Source: Flavobacteriaceae bacterium (lineage in GTDB: Bacteria > Bacteroidota > Bacteroidia > Flavobacteriales > Flavobacteriaceae). Taken from it: a DNA stretch of 38,773 nt. A program made the translations under genes and the position numbers. The notes beneath the pieces are model-generated. The model was not told the DNA's origin. It saw only the letters and a program-made list of their open reading frames with translations, and ran no database searches. Shown here piece after piece: positions 1-8,000 of this stretch. The first letter of the stretch is position 1; every line of letters starts with the position of its first letter. The stretch lies in the NCBI GenBank assembly GCA_030828565.1, contig JAURCF010000008.1, positions 1 through 38,773 on the forward strand, written 5' to 3'.

Positions 1-959
1 AATACAAAAACCCAAACCAAATCAACAAAGTGCCAATAAAGTCCAACTTTTTCAACCATTTCATAGTTTCCTCGTCGCTCGTAAGTTCCAATAAGGACAT
101 TGAAAAATATAATACAATTGATAATTACTCCTGACAATACGTGAAATCCGTGAAATCCTGTGATAAAGAAAAAGAAATCAGCAAACAATCGGTTTCCATA
201 TTCGTTGCGAACCAAATTGGCTCCTTCAACCACATATTGTACTTGATTGATTTTTTTTAGTGATTCCTCTCTACTCAACACTATTTTGTGTCCTGATTCA
301 TCAATTTGTTCCGTTTTCACTATAAGATTTTCGTGGTTTATAAATCCAGCAACAACTTCTTGAACCGTATAGCTAGGTCGCGTGGCTTCATCATAAAACC
401 ACAAACCGTTTTTGTTTTCATGTTGAACACGTTCGCTAGGAAACGATGCAGCAAAATCTTCGAGAGCTACTCGATGCCCTGTTTCGGCATCTAAAAATTG
501 AAGGATTTGCCCTCCTTTTGTTTCAACAGCCCCATATTCTCCATTGATAAAGTTTTTCCATTCCCAAGCTTGTGAGCCAACAAAAACCGCTCCTCCCAGG
601 ATTGTAAGCAACATATAAACAGCTACTTTGGTCTTTTTCATATGATGACCCGCATCAACAGCAATTACCATAGTTACCGAAGAAAATATAAGAATAAAAG
701 TCATCAATGCTACATAGTACATAGGGGCATCAACACCGTGCAGAAAAGGAAAGTGAGTAAAAACTTCATCGGCTATTGGCCACGAATCAATATTTTTGAA
801 ACGAGAAAAACCATAAGCAACTAAAAATCCTGAAAAGGTAAGTGCGTCGGAAACAATGAAAAACCACATCATCATTTTACCATAACTCGAATTTAGAGGC
901 TTATTGCCTCCACCCCAAACGTTATTTTCTGTGCTGGTTGGTACGGTTGTAGTGCTCAT
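1..959 (-). CDS. cytochrome c oxidase subunit III, long form (3' end cut by window edge)
   Basis: Integral membrane subunit III of the aa3-type heme-copper oxidase; it has no redox centre and supports the stability and proton uptake of subunit I. The reading frame starts at an ATG (957-959) with MSTTTVPTSTENNVWGGG and stays open to the first base of the window. The last visible codons read YWHFVDLVWVFV, the conserved subunit III C-terminal helix, so only a few residues are missing. The protein is about 320 residues, longer than the adjacent 191-residue subunit III, because a hydrophilic stretch of roughly 100 residues lies between the helix ending near AWEWKNF and the FADFFFFITGFHGFH helix. 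I recall the same insertion in other flavobacterial homologues. It is the last visible gene of the ctaB operon. A TACATTTG box at 984-991 lies 24 bp before the ATG. Confidence 0.93.
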   Translation of the reverse strand, partial: MSTTTVPTSTENNVWGGGNKPLNSSYGKMMMWFFIVSDALTFSGFLVAYGFSRFKNIDSWPIADEVFTHFPFLHGVDAPMYYVALMTFILIFSSVTMVIAVDAGHHMKKTKVAVYMLLTILGGAVFVGSQAWEWKNFINGEYGAVETKGGQILQFLDAETGHRVALEDFAASFPSERVQHENKNGLWFYDEATRPSYTVQEVVAGFINHENLIVKTEQIDESGHKIVLSREESLKKINQVQYVVEGANLVRNEYGNRLFADFFFFITGFHGFHVLSGVIINCIIFFNVLIGTYERRGNYEMVEKVGLYWHFVDLVWVFV

Positions 960-1001
960 AAAAAGTAACAAAATTTAGTTGTGCAAATGTACATATTTTT
1001 C

Positions 1002-1577
1002 CTATCTAAAGAAATATAAAAAGGCAAACAAATAGAGCCATAAAAAGTCTAAAAAATGCCAAAAGGTATGGGCCAATTCAAAACCCAGTGTTTTTTCACG
1101 ATATTTCTGTTGACTGTGACGAACCAAAACCACTGAAATTACAATCAATCCGGCGAATAAGTGTGCCATGTGAACAATCGTAATGACATACAAAAAAGAA
1201 GTGGTAACCGTACTTTGAGCTCCTGTGAAAAAATACCCCTGTTGAATTAACGCATTGAATCCCGAAAACTGTAAAATCACAAAAACAATTCCCAACACCA
1301 AGGTTGTAATCAACAAAGCGGTCGTATGCTGCTTTTGTTTTAGTAACGATTTTTTGGCTAAATAAAAAGCAATGCTACTTGCCAAAATGACTACTGTACT
1401 CCAATAAAAAGCCACCGGAAGCTGAAAATTTTCTATCCAATCTGGACGAGATTTACTAACAACATAGGCGCTTGTAAGCCCCCCAAAAGTCATGCAAATA
1501 CTAATCATTCCAAACCAAAGCATCATTTTTTTGGCTCGTATATTTTTTTCTTCCAAAGGTTGTTGTGTATAGTCCAT
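1002..1577 (-). CDS. cytochrome c oxidase subunit III, short form
   Basis: A 191-residue membrane protein of the heme-copper oxidase subunit III family with five hydrophobic segments (about residues 19-40, 57-74, 87-108, 125-150 and 170-190). The C-terminal segment AHTFWHFLDFLWLYLF is the family signature (W-H-F-x-D-x-x-W-x-x-x-F). The ATG at 1575-1577 lies 2 bp after the ctaB stop codon, so the two are very probably cotranscribed and translationally coupled. A longer subunit III paralogue follows 42 bp downstream. Tandem subunit III genes are usual in Flavobacteriia; which one sits in the mature oxidase cannot be read from sequence. Confidence 0.93.
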   Translation of the reverse strand: MDYTQQPLEEKNIRAKKMMLWFGMISICMTFGGLTSAYVVSKSRPDWIENFQLPVAFYWSTVVILASSIAFYLAKKSLLKQKQHTTALLITTLVLGIVFVILQFSGFNALIQQGYFFTGAQSTVTTSFLYVITIVHMAHLFAGLIVISVVLVRHSQQKYREKTLGFELAHTFWHFLDFLWLYLFAFLYFFR

Positions 1578-1579
1578 AG

Positions 1580-2485
1580 TTAGATAAACTTATCAATTAC
1601 ATAAACAATTTGAATCAAGGTAATGTAGATCACACTTGACAGCATAAGTTTTTTAGCAGATTGGGACGATAGGGTTTGATAGAGATTTAAAGCATAATAA
1701 AGCATTACCATTCCAAGCAACCCAACAATTATGGCGGCACCAACAGAAAGTGAAAGCGCTCCGGTTAGCCCTGTAACAGGAAATAAAGAGGCGAGGATCA
1801 TCCAAAAGGTATATAAAACCGTTTGTAAAGCAGTCGATTTGTCCTTTTTGCCAGTAGGAAGCATTTTAAATCCTGCTTTTTTATAATCTTCGTCAAGCAT
1901 CCAACCAATGGCCCAAAAATGTGGAAATTGCCAAAAAAACTGAATCATAAAAAGTGTTCCAGGCTCGATACCAAAATCATTTGTAGCTGCAACCCAACCC
2001 AACATAAAAGGAATTGCGCCAGGAAATGCTCCTACAAAAACGGACAAAGGTGTTTTGGTTTTTAAGGGAGTGTACATGCTGGTGTACATAAAAATTGAAA
2101 CGGCTCCAAACATGGCTGTTTTGGGATTGATCCAATAAAGAATAGAGATTCCTGTCAACGTTAGCACGGTAGCAATCCAAAATGCAACTTGAGGACTCAT
2201 GCGCTCCGCGGGTAAGGGCCTGTTTTTTGTCCGAACCATAAGCGCATCCAAATCTTTTTCAATAATTTGATTGTAAGCATTGGAGGCTCCTACAAGGCAA
2301 TATCCTCCAACAGCCAAAACCAAACAAATTGTGAAGTCAAAACTAGGTGCTCCTAAAAGATATCCTGCTACTGATGAAAACACAACACTTATGGCCAATC
2401 GAGCTTTGGTAAGCATCAAAAAATCTTTGAAAACTAACAAAACTGAGGGAGTGTGCGTAATTGTTTCTGAAATACTGTTTTTCAT
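1580..2485 (-). CDS. ctaB: heme O synthase (protoheme IX farnesyltransferase)
   Basis: A UbiA-family prenyltransferase that attaches a farnesyl group to protoheme IX to make heme O, the precursor of heme A for the aa3 oxidase. It has 301 residues, the usual family length, with about nine hydrophobic helices. The first Asp-rich motif appears as NAYNQIIEKDLDALMVRT followed by NRPLP, and the second conserved loop as DEDYKKAGFKMLP. The gene heads an operon with two subunit III genes and has a good candidate promoter: TTG at 2530-2532, a 20 bp spacer, and TATCTTTG at 2502-2509, 16 bp before the ATG. The start is the only ATG close to that promoter. Confidence 0.95.
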   Translation of the reverse strand: MKNSISETITHTPSVLLVFKDFLMLTKARLAISVVFSSVAGYLLGAPSFDFTICLVLAVGGYCLVGASNAYNQIIEKDLDALMVRTKNRPLPAERMSPQVAFWIATVLTLTGISILYWINPKTAMFGAVSIFMYTSMYTPLKTKTPLSVFVGAFPGAIPFMLGWVAATNDFGIEPGTLFMIQFFWQFPHFWAIGWMLDEDYKKAGFKMLPTGKKDKSTALQTVLYTFWMILASLFPVTGLTGALSLSVGAAIIVGLLGMVMLYYALNLYQTLSSQSAKKLMLSSVIYITLIQIVYVIDKFI

Positions 2486-2501
2486 AGCCTAAAAACAGCC
2501 A

Positions 2502-2532
2502 CAAAGATACTGTACAAATTACCAGTATGCAA
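2502..2532 (-). promoter_or_regulatory. candidate promoter of ctaB operon
   Basis: On the minus strand, TTG (2530-2532), 20 bp spacer, TATCTTTG (2502-2509). This fits the Bacteroidota primary-sigma pattern (TTG/TTTG at -33, TAnnTTTG at -7). Transcription would start about 10 nt before the ctaB ATG. Confidence 0.55.
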
Positions 2533-2540
2533 TTTTAAAA

Positions 2541-2582
2541 AAGAAAAAACGCCTCACAAAAACAATCGTTTATAAGGCGTTT
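2541..2582 (-). terminator. rho-independent terminator of the downstream tonB gene
   Basis: On the minus strand, AAACGCCT (2575-2582) pairs with AGGCGTTT (2547-2554) and is followed by a T run. It begins 7 bp after the stop codon of the tonB gene at 2589-3296 and separates it from the ctaB operon. Confidence 0.8.
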
Positions 2583-2588
2583 GAAAGA

Positions 2589-3296
2589 TTATTGAAGCTT
2601 AAAAACAATCGGGATACTAAACGGAACTCTAACCGGTCGTCCGCGTTGTTTTCCTGGAATCATTTTTGGAAGTTTTTCTATGATTCTAGCGGCTTCTTTT
2701 TCCAAATTTTTGTCCGGACCGCGTGTTTGAATATTAGTGATGCTTCCATCAGTACTAATTACAAAAATCACAAAAACTCTTCCTTGGATACCCATTTCTT
2801 GTGCAATTTCAGGGTAACGAAAATTTCGGTTGATGTGCTTTTGTATCTGCTCTTGAAAACACTTTTTTTGTTCTGATTTTTGAACGCGTTCACACCCTGG
2901 AAACAAAGGAGCATCATCGATAATAGCAAAAGGAACATCTATTTCTTCAAATTCTTTCTTAACTAAAACATTTTCTACAATTTCTTCATTCTGATTGGTT
3001 TCGGTTGATTTAATAACGGTCTCCACAACATCAACCTCATCCTCAACTACTTCTATGGTTTGGGAGACAACAGCTGGGGGTGGAGGGGGTGGAGGGGGTG
3101 TTTTTAAGTCCGTAATAGGTACTTCCTCTTCTTCGTCCGTATTTACATTCAGAATTTGATAATCAAAGTTCGATTTTTCATAGGATTTCCATTCAATAGC
3201 TCGCCACGAAATGAATAACATTAAGCAAAAACCAATGGAAAAATAAAGACTACTATTTTTGGAGAGGTCAAATTTTGAGTTCTTTTTAGGTTTCAT
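2589..3296 (-). CDS. tonB: energy transducer TonB (paralogue 1)
   Basis: TonB couples the inner-membrane proton gradient (through ExbB/ExbD, not in this window) to outer-membrane TonB-dependent receptors. The 235-residue protein has a short basic N-terminus, one membrane anchor (about residues 16-34), an acidic stretch, a run of eight prolines (67-74), a long Glu/Val-rich periplasmic linker and a C-terminal TonB domain from about residue 150 with RNFRYPEIAQEMGIQGRV and a GRPVRVPFSIPIVF end. Two cysteines flank a basic loop (FPGCER and KKCFQ). It closely resembles the gene at 3392-4090, so the pair arose by tandem duplication. Each copy has its own terminator, and a perfect dyad lies 10 bp upstream of this ATG. 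Which receptors it serves is unknown. Confidence 0.93.
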   Translation of the reverse strand: MKPKKNSKFDLSKNSSLYFSIGFCLMLFISWRAIEWKSYEKSNFDYQILNVNTDEEEEVPITDLKTPPPPPPPPAVVSQTIEVVEDEVDVVETVIKSTETNQNEEIVENVLVKKEFEEIDVPFAIIDDAPLFPGCERVQKSEQKKCFQEQIQKHINRNFRYPEIAQEMGIQGRVFVIFVISTDGSITNIQTRGPDKNLEKEAARIIEKLPKMIPGKQRGRPVRVPFSIPIVFKLQ

Positions 3297-3306
3297 GAGA
3301 TTGACT

Positions 3307-3342
3307 ATTTAGGGAGAGAAATGCATCTCTGGTTCCCTAAAT
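3307..3342 (-). promoter_or_regulatory. inverted repeat in tonB paralogue 1 leader
   Basis: ATTTAGGGA (3307-3315) and TCCCTAAAT (3334-3342) are perfect 9 bp inverted repeats; inside, GAGA (3316-3319) can also pair with TCTC (3326-3329), leaving a 6-base loop and a 4-base bulge. The dyad ends 10 bp before the ATG at 3296. It lacks a T tract, so it is not a normal terminator. It could be a leader RNA hairpin or a protein operator. Confidence 0.5.
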
Positions 3343-3361
3343 ATGTAGCAATAAAAATGCC

Positions 3362-3386
3362 AAAAAAAATCCCGCAAAAGCGGGAT
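3362..3386 (-). terminator. rho-independent terminator of tonB paralogue 2
   Basis: On the minus strand, ATCCCGC (3380-3386), loop TTTT, GCGGGAT (3369-3375), then a run of T. It lies 5 bp after the stop codon of the tonB gene at 3392-4090, so the two tonB genes are probably separate transcription units. Confidence 0.88.
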
Positions 3387-3391
3387 ATATA

Positions 3392-4090
3392 TTATTGCAG
3401 TCGGAAAGTAATTGGAATACTGAACGGAACCCTAACAGGGCGACCGCGTTGTTTTCCGGGTGTCATATTGGGAAGTTTTCCAATAATTCGGGCAGCTTCT
3501 TTTTCCAAATTTTTGTCCGGTCCTCGCATTCGAATATTTGTGATGCTTCCATCTTTGGCAATTACAAAATTAACATAAACACGTCCTTGAATACCCATCT
3601 GTTGAGCAATTTCGGGATAGCGAAAGTTTCTGCTAATATGACGCTGTATTTTTTCCTGAAAGCACTTTCTTCGTTCCGATTTAGGAACTCGCTCACAGCC
3701 TGGAAACAATGGAACGTCTTCGATAATGGCAAAAGGAACATCGACATCCAATTCCTCTTCCATAACTTCAACTTCCTCTACTATTTCTTCCTGATCGGTT
3801 TCGGTAGATTCTATAATAGTTTCTTCTACTTCTTCTTCGTCCTCTACAACTTCGATAATTTCAGGAGCTGGCGGTGGCGGTGGCGGTGGCGGTGTTTTAA
3901 GTTGTTCTGTAATAGGAACTTCCTCATCGTCGTCGTCGTCAATATTTAGTGCCTCATATGCATAGCTTTTCTTATAGGTTTTCCACTCTATGGCTTGCCA
4001 AGAAATAAACAGAATAGCGCAGAGACCTATAGCAAAATAAAGGCTGCTATTTCTGGTTAAATCTGCTTTAGGATTCTTTTTAAGTTTCAT
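3392..4090 (-). CDS. tonB: energy transducer TonB (paralogue 2)
   Basis: A second TonB with the same plan as its neighbour: membrane anchor near residues 16-34, acidic patch DDDDDEE (51-57), eight prolines (67-74), Glu-rich linker, and C-terminal TonB domain from about residue 148 (RNFRYPEIAQQMGIQGRVYV through VPFSIPITFRLQ). It is 232 residues long. The prolines are encoded by four copies of the hexamer GGCGGT (plus-strand sense), a GC-rich simple repeat that stands out from the AT-rich surroundings; gain or loss of one copy would stay in frame. Compared with paralogue 1 the C-terminal domain is nearly identical, while the linker has diverged. The 179 bp upstream contain dyads and one TAnnTTTG-like box (4227-4234). 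Confidence 0.93.
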   Translation of the reverse strand: MKLKKNPKADLTRNSSLYFAIGLCAILFISWQAIEWKTYKKSYAYEALNIDDDDDEEVPITEQLKTPPPPPPPPAPEIIEVVEDEEEVEETIIESTETDQEEIVEEVEVMEEELDVDVPFAIIEDVPLFPGCERVPKSERRKCFQEKIQRHISRNFRYPEIAQQMGIQGRVYVNFVIAKDGSITNIRMRGPDKNLEKEAARIIGKLPNMTPGKQRGRPVRVPFSIPITFRLQ

Positions 4091-4116
4091 TTATAAAAAT
4101 TTAATGTTTCTGTTGT

Positions 4117-4166
4117 CTACACTTCAGCTTTGTTTTGTGTAGGTAAATAACATTCAAAACTTTGAA
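4117..4166 (-). promoter_or_regulatory. dyads upstream of tonB paralogue 2
   Basis: Two inverted repeats lie in the long leader: CTACAC/GTGTAG (4117-4122 and 4137-4142) and TTCAAA-AC-TTTGAA (4153-4166, perfect apart from the 2 bp spacer). Their placement upstream of tonB suggests a regulator site, but no known binding motif is recognised. Confidence 0.3.
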
Positions 4167-4269
4167 CTTGCTATAAGCAAATATTGGTTGTGAATATTAA
4201 ATTGTTTTTTTCAATTCAAATCATTTCAAAAATACTATTTTTTTTAAACCTATAAAACCGAATCTTGTT

Positions 4270-4644
4270 TTATCTTCTATTAATAACAAAAGGCAGCGTC
4301 CCTATTAGGGATCCAAGGGTATTGGATAGTATGTCTGAAAGTTCAAAAGATCTTCCTACTGACAATATTTTTTGCAAAAACTCATTCATTAAACCTATTG
4401 AAATGGTTAGCAACAATGCAGTCACAACTGGGCGTGAGACTTTATGCTTTAGAGACAATATCATCCCAAAGGTCATTACAGAATACCAAATAAAATGGAT
4501 TAAGATATCAGAATTATTGGGGAGTATTGATGGAATATCGCTTGCAGGAATGTTGCTTGCAACAATGACAGCAAAAGTCCATACTACTGTGAAAAACAAG
4601 TAAAAATTACGCGCCACCAATGAGTTGTTTGTATGCATTTGCAT
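4270..4644 (-). CDS. VanZ-like family membrane protein
   Basis: A small membrane protein of up to 124 residues with four hydrophobic helices. VanZ-family marks are visible: [13 protein letters not shown] (the D-x-x-x-HF-x-x-Y element), the GLMNEFLQ helix and the following S-F-E-x-x-D-x-x-x-N-x-x-G element near the C-terminus. The biochemical role of VanZ-like proteins outside teicoplanin resistance is not established. The longest ATG start (4642-4644) overlaps the end of gcvH by 38 bp. A second ATG at 4636-4638 and in-frame TTG/GTG codons near 4615-4620 would shorten the overlap, so the start is uncertain. It appears to be the last gene of the sprA-gcvH run. Confidence 0.85.
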   Translation of the reverse strand: MQMHTNNSLVARNFYLFFTVVWTFAVIVASNIPASDIPSILPNNSDILIHFIWYSVMTFGMILSLKHKVSRPVVTALLLTISIGLMNEFLQKILSVGRSFELSDILSNTLGSLIGTLPFVINRR

Positions 4645-4990
4645 CTAACAAAGCATTGATCTGCTCTACATCGTGGATTTTTAGCTTAACCATCCAACCT
4701 GTATCGTAGGGGTCTGAATTCACTAATTCAGGTGTGTCTTCCAACGCTTCGTTGAACTCTACAATTTCTCCTGTCAATGGCAAAAACAAATCGGAAACAG
4801 TTTTTACGGCCTCAACGGTTCCAAACACTTCGTCTTTAGTCAGCGTTTCATTAACTGTTTCTATTTCAACATATACAATGTCTCCTAGTTCACCTTGTGC
4901 AAAATCAGTAATTCCAACAGTAGCCGTATCACCATCAATGCGAACCCATTCATGGTCTTTGGTATATTTTAAGTCTTGTGGGATATTCAT
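4607..4990 (-). CDS. gcvH: glycine cleavage system H protein
   Basis: The lipoyl carrier protein of the glycine cleavage system, which shuttles the aminomethyl group from GcvP to GcvT and then to GcvL. It is 127 residues, the usual length. The lipoylation site is Lys63 in EAVKTVSD, and N-terminal [10 protein letters not shown] is the family hallmark. No other gcv gene is nearby. The ATG at 4988-4990 lies 17 bp after a TACATTTG box (5008-5015), so it may have its own promoter as well as read-through from sprA 50 bp upstream. The gene order ruvA-sprA-gcvH is one I know from other flavobacteria. Confidence 0.96.
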   Translation of the reverse strand: MNIPQDLKYTKDHEWVRIDGDTATVGITDFAQGELGDIVYVEIETVNETLTKDEVFGTVEAVKTVSDLFLPLTGEIVEFNEALEDTPELVNSDPYDTGWMVKLKIHDVEQINALLDANAYKQLIGGA

Positions 4991-5007
4991 ATCAATAATT
5001 TATTTTT

Positions 5008-5015
5008 CAAATGTA
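5008..5015 (-). promoter_or_regulatory. candidate -7 box of gcvH
   Basis: TACATTTG on the minus strand, 17 bp before the gcvH ATG, in the 50 bp gap after sprA. No matching -33 TTG at the usual spacing. Confidence 0.35.
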
Positions 5016-5040
5016 GATTTTTTGAATTGAAAACAGAAAT

Positions 5041-8000
5041 TTACTGTCCAAAATTATAGCGAATTGTAAATCCAGACCGGATGGTAGTTTGAGGAAATGC
5101 GGTAGATATAGCAAATTTTGAAAATAAGTGATCGTAAAAGAACAACGCAGTCAAGTTTCTTGACAATGCGTAATCGGCTGTTACTTTTAAAGACCAAAGT
5201 GTTTGACCAGCGGTTACTTGGTTATTCAACAAGTCCAAATTACGAATGATTGTAATATTGTCTCGAACCGAAAGATCGGCTTTGATGTTGATGTCTCCTT
5301 TAAGGGTTTTTCGCTTGCCCGAAATATTGGTTCTTAACTTCACGTCTTTGATTCGATATCCTAGTCCTACAACCAATTCGTTACCAAAGGTCTCAGTTAA
5401 TAAGTTATTGTCCAAGCTAAGCGATAAGGCCCGATCTTTTTTGAGCTCTGCCAACATGCTAATAGAATTTTTCAATTCTAAATCAACTTTCAGAAGCGGA
5501 TTGAACTGCTCCACTAGATTGACGTTCGTGTATAAAGTTTCATTTAAAAAATTATCGGATTGATCCAGCTTGTTTGGATTGTTTGCATCAAATTCCAAAT
5601 TGGATTGAAACGAATTGAGCGTATAACTAGAACGATAACCGTGAGAAAAAGAAAGGCGCTTGAATATTTTTTTAAATGATTTGATCCGCATCAATCCTGT
5701 GTATTGAATTGACCAATTCGGGAGTGGTGTATCGCGCAAGGCTTCCAAAGAAATGTTATTGGCATCTGCTCCTGAGTATGCCGATAAGAATGCGGGAATT
5801 AAAACCGCTTGATTGTTTTTGCCAAATCCTTTTGGATATCCATCCTGATCAATATCTGTTGTAGAAACTCCTTTTTGGTCAGCCAATCTTCTTGCTATTA
5901 TTAATCGATTGTCTTGAAGAGCGCTAAAGGTTTTAGACTGCGTTTCATTGCTTTTGGAAAAAGCTGTTTTTATTAAAATTGTTGAGATGCCAAAGTTTCC
6001 GTAACTGTTGGGTGTTAGTGATTGATATTCTCCATTTGTTACTTGAAAGTTTTCTGCAAAATTTTCAGAAAAATTACGGTCCGCATTCAAATCAATATTC
6101 AAATCTTTTATCCAATCTATTTCAGCAGAAAAAGTCAATTTTGAGTTGTGAACTTGGGTAAATTGCTGATTAAACTCGGGGAATTCGGTAAGCCATCCAC
6201 GCTTAGCGGCCTCATATCTGATGTCTGACTGACTCCCAAAAACAAACCCAAAAGAAGGGCGAAGGGTTCCAAAAAATCCGAGTGATTCTGTATATCCTGG
6301 GAGTACTTTTCCGTTGTTTTCTGAATAATTAACTTGAAGACGCTTAAGACCTGTTGTAAATCCAATAAGGGTATTCAATGCCTTTACTTGCGGGCTGTTT
6401 TTGTTACTGCCTTTTGTTTTTTTCACCCACTTCAAAGATCGATAGAGTCTATCCAAATTGAAGGTGGTGTTCAATGTGTGAGTATTGGCATTTTGAATGG
6501 TGTTAACAATCCCTAGACGGTTTCCGTCAGCATCTTCAACATCGGCTAAAGTATTGGACCCACGCTGCCAATTAAAGTCACCGGTGTAATTATACGTTCC
6601 ATTAATAAAACTCAAACCGGGAATAATAGGAAACGGAATGTTGTAAGTAAGTCCAATAGATTGCGCATGTCGATTGGGTTCTCCAGCATCCCAAAATCCA
6701 TCCCAGATATCCAGATCTCTATTTAATATTTCGTTGCCTTGAGCGTCTTGGGTAAAATAATTTTTGACAATTCTGTTGTTAGATGCCGTAAAATTCATTC
6801 GCAACGAACGTGTAAGGTTATGATTTAGGGTAAATGCCCAATCAAACATAAAGTTTCGTTGTTGCAACTCAGGAAGAGGCAATTGATTTGCGGCGTTAGT
6901 CCCTTCCAAATACACTTCCCTGAAGCGTTGGCTACTGAATGCTCGGTTGATACTTGTTGCTAGTGATATGTTGTCAGGAATGGGGTTAAAATTAAATTCA
7001 CTCAACCATTTTAAATATTTTTTCTGACTAATAAACGGAACCTTTTTAAGCGGGTCTATTGAAAACGGTGTGAAACTGTATTGATATCCAGTTCCTACTT
7101 TTACCGTTTGCCGAGTAAGGTCTTCTATTTCATAATCGTGATGATTTTCTTCATTGAAGGCATATGAAAAATCAAAGTTTTCGATATCATACACACGCTT
7201 TTTTTGTTCGGGGTTTCTATTTTTTCGAACCCCAATAAAATTTATGCTTTTGTGTCTGGTATAGCTAATAGCTTGATTTTTAATTGAATCTTTTTGGGTG
7301 TCACGAACAGCGTTATTCAAACGATCTTGCAAACGAATGTCTTGATAAAAGGGGTCGTATTCGGGAGTAATAAATTCTTCGGAAATGCTGTAGCTCATTG
7401 GTACTTGAATCCCCCATTTTTTTGGCAATAGCTGTCCTATGTTCACTGAAGTGGCCAAACCGTACTGGCGGTAATCTTCCTGACTGCGTTGATTTGGATT
7501 TTGTTCAATACCTCCAAATCCTACCGTAGAAATTTTTCCAGTGGCAGATACTGTTGCAAAGTCTGCAATATTTGCATCCATTGAGCCAATGGTTGCCCAC
7601 CCTCCTTTGGATTCTATTTCAGACAATCGCAATTCATTAAACCAAACTTCCCCACACAATAAATCCCCGGGTGTTGCTGAAGGATTTTTCACTCCAATCA
7701 TAATGGTTAAAATTCTTCCTAAAGATGGATTTCCTTTAACAGCAAATTTGTATTTTTTATCTCCCGGCAACGAACTTATTGAAGCAAACTCATCAATTAC
7801 GTTAAGTTCCTCGTCGTAATAGGTTGCTTCAAGCAAACTTCCATTGGCAATTCCTGCAGCTTTTATTTTGGTTAATAAATCCAATGGAATGTCAATAGAA
7901 TTGCTTTCGGGTTGCCACACTTCCTCGGCACTGAGTCGTGAGGAAGATCCTGGGTTGAACGAAGTAGGTTTTAGAGGAACTTCAATTTGGTAATAATTTT

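Noticed and set aside
3395-3949. 184-codon open frame on the plus strand opposite tonB paralogue 2
   Set aside because: It is antisense to a well-recognised TonB; its protein is low-complexity (Trp/Arg repeats opposite the proline codons) with no start signal.
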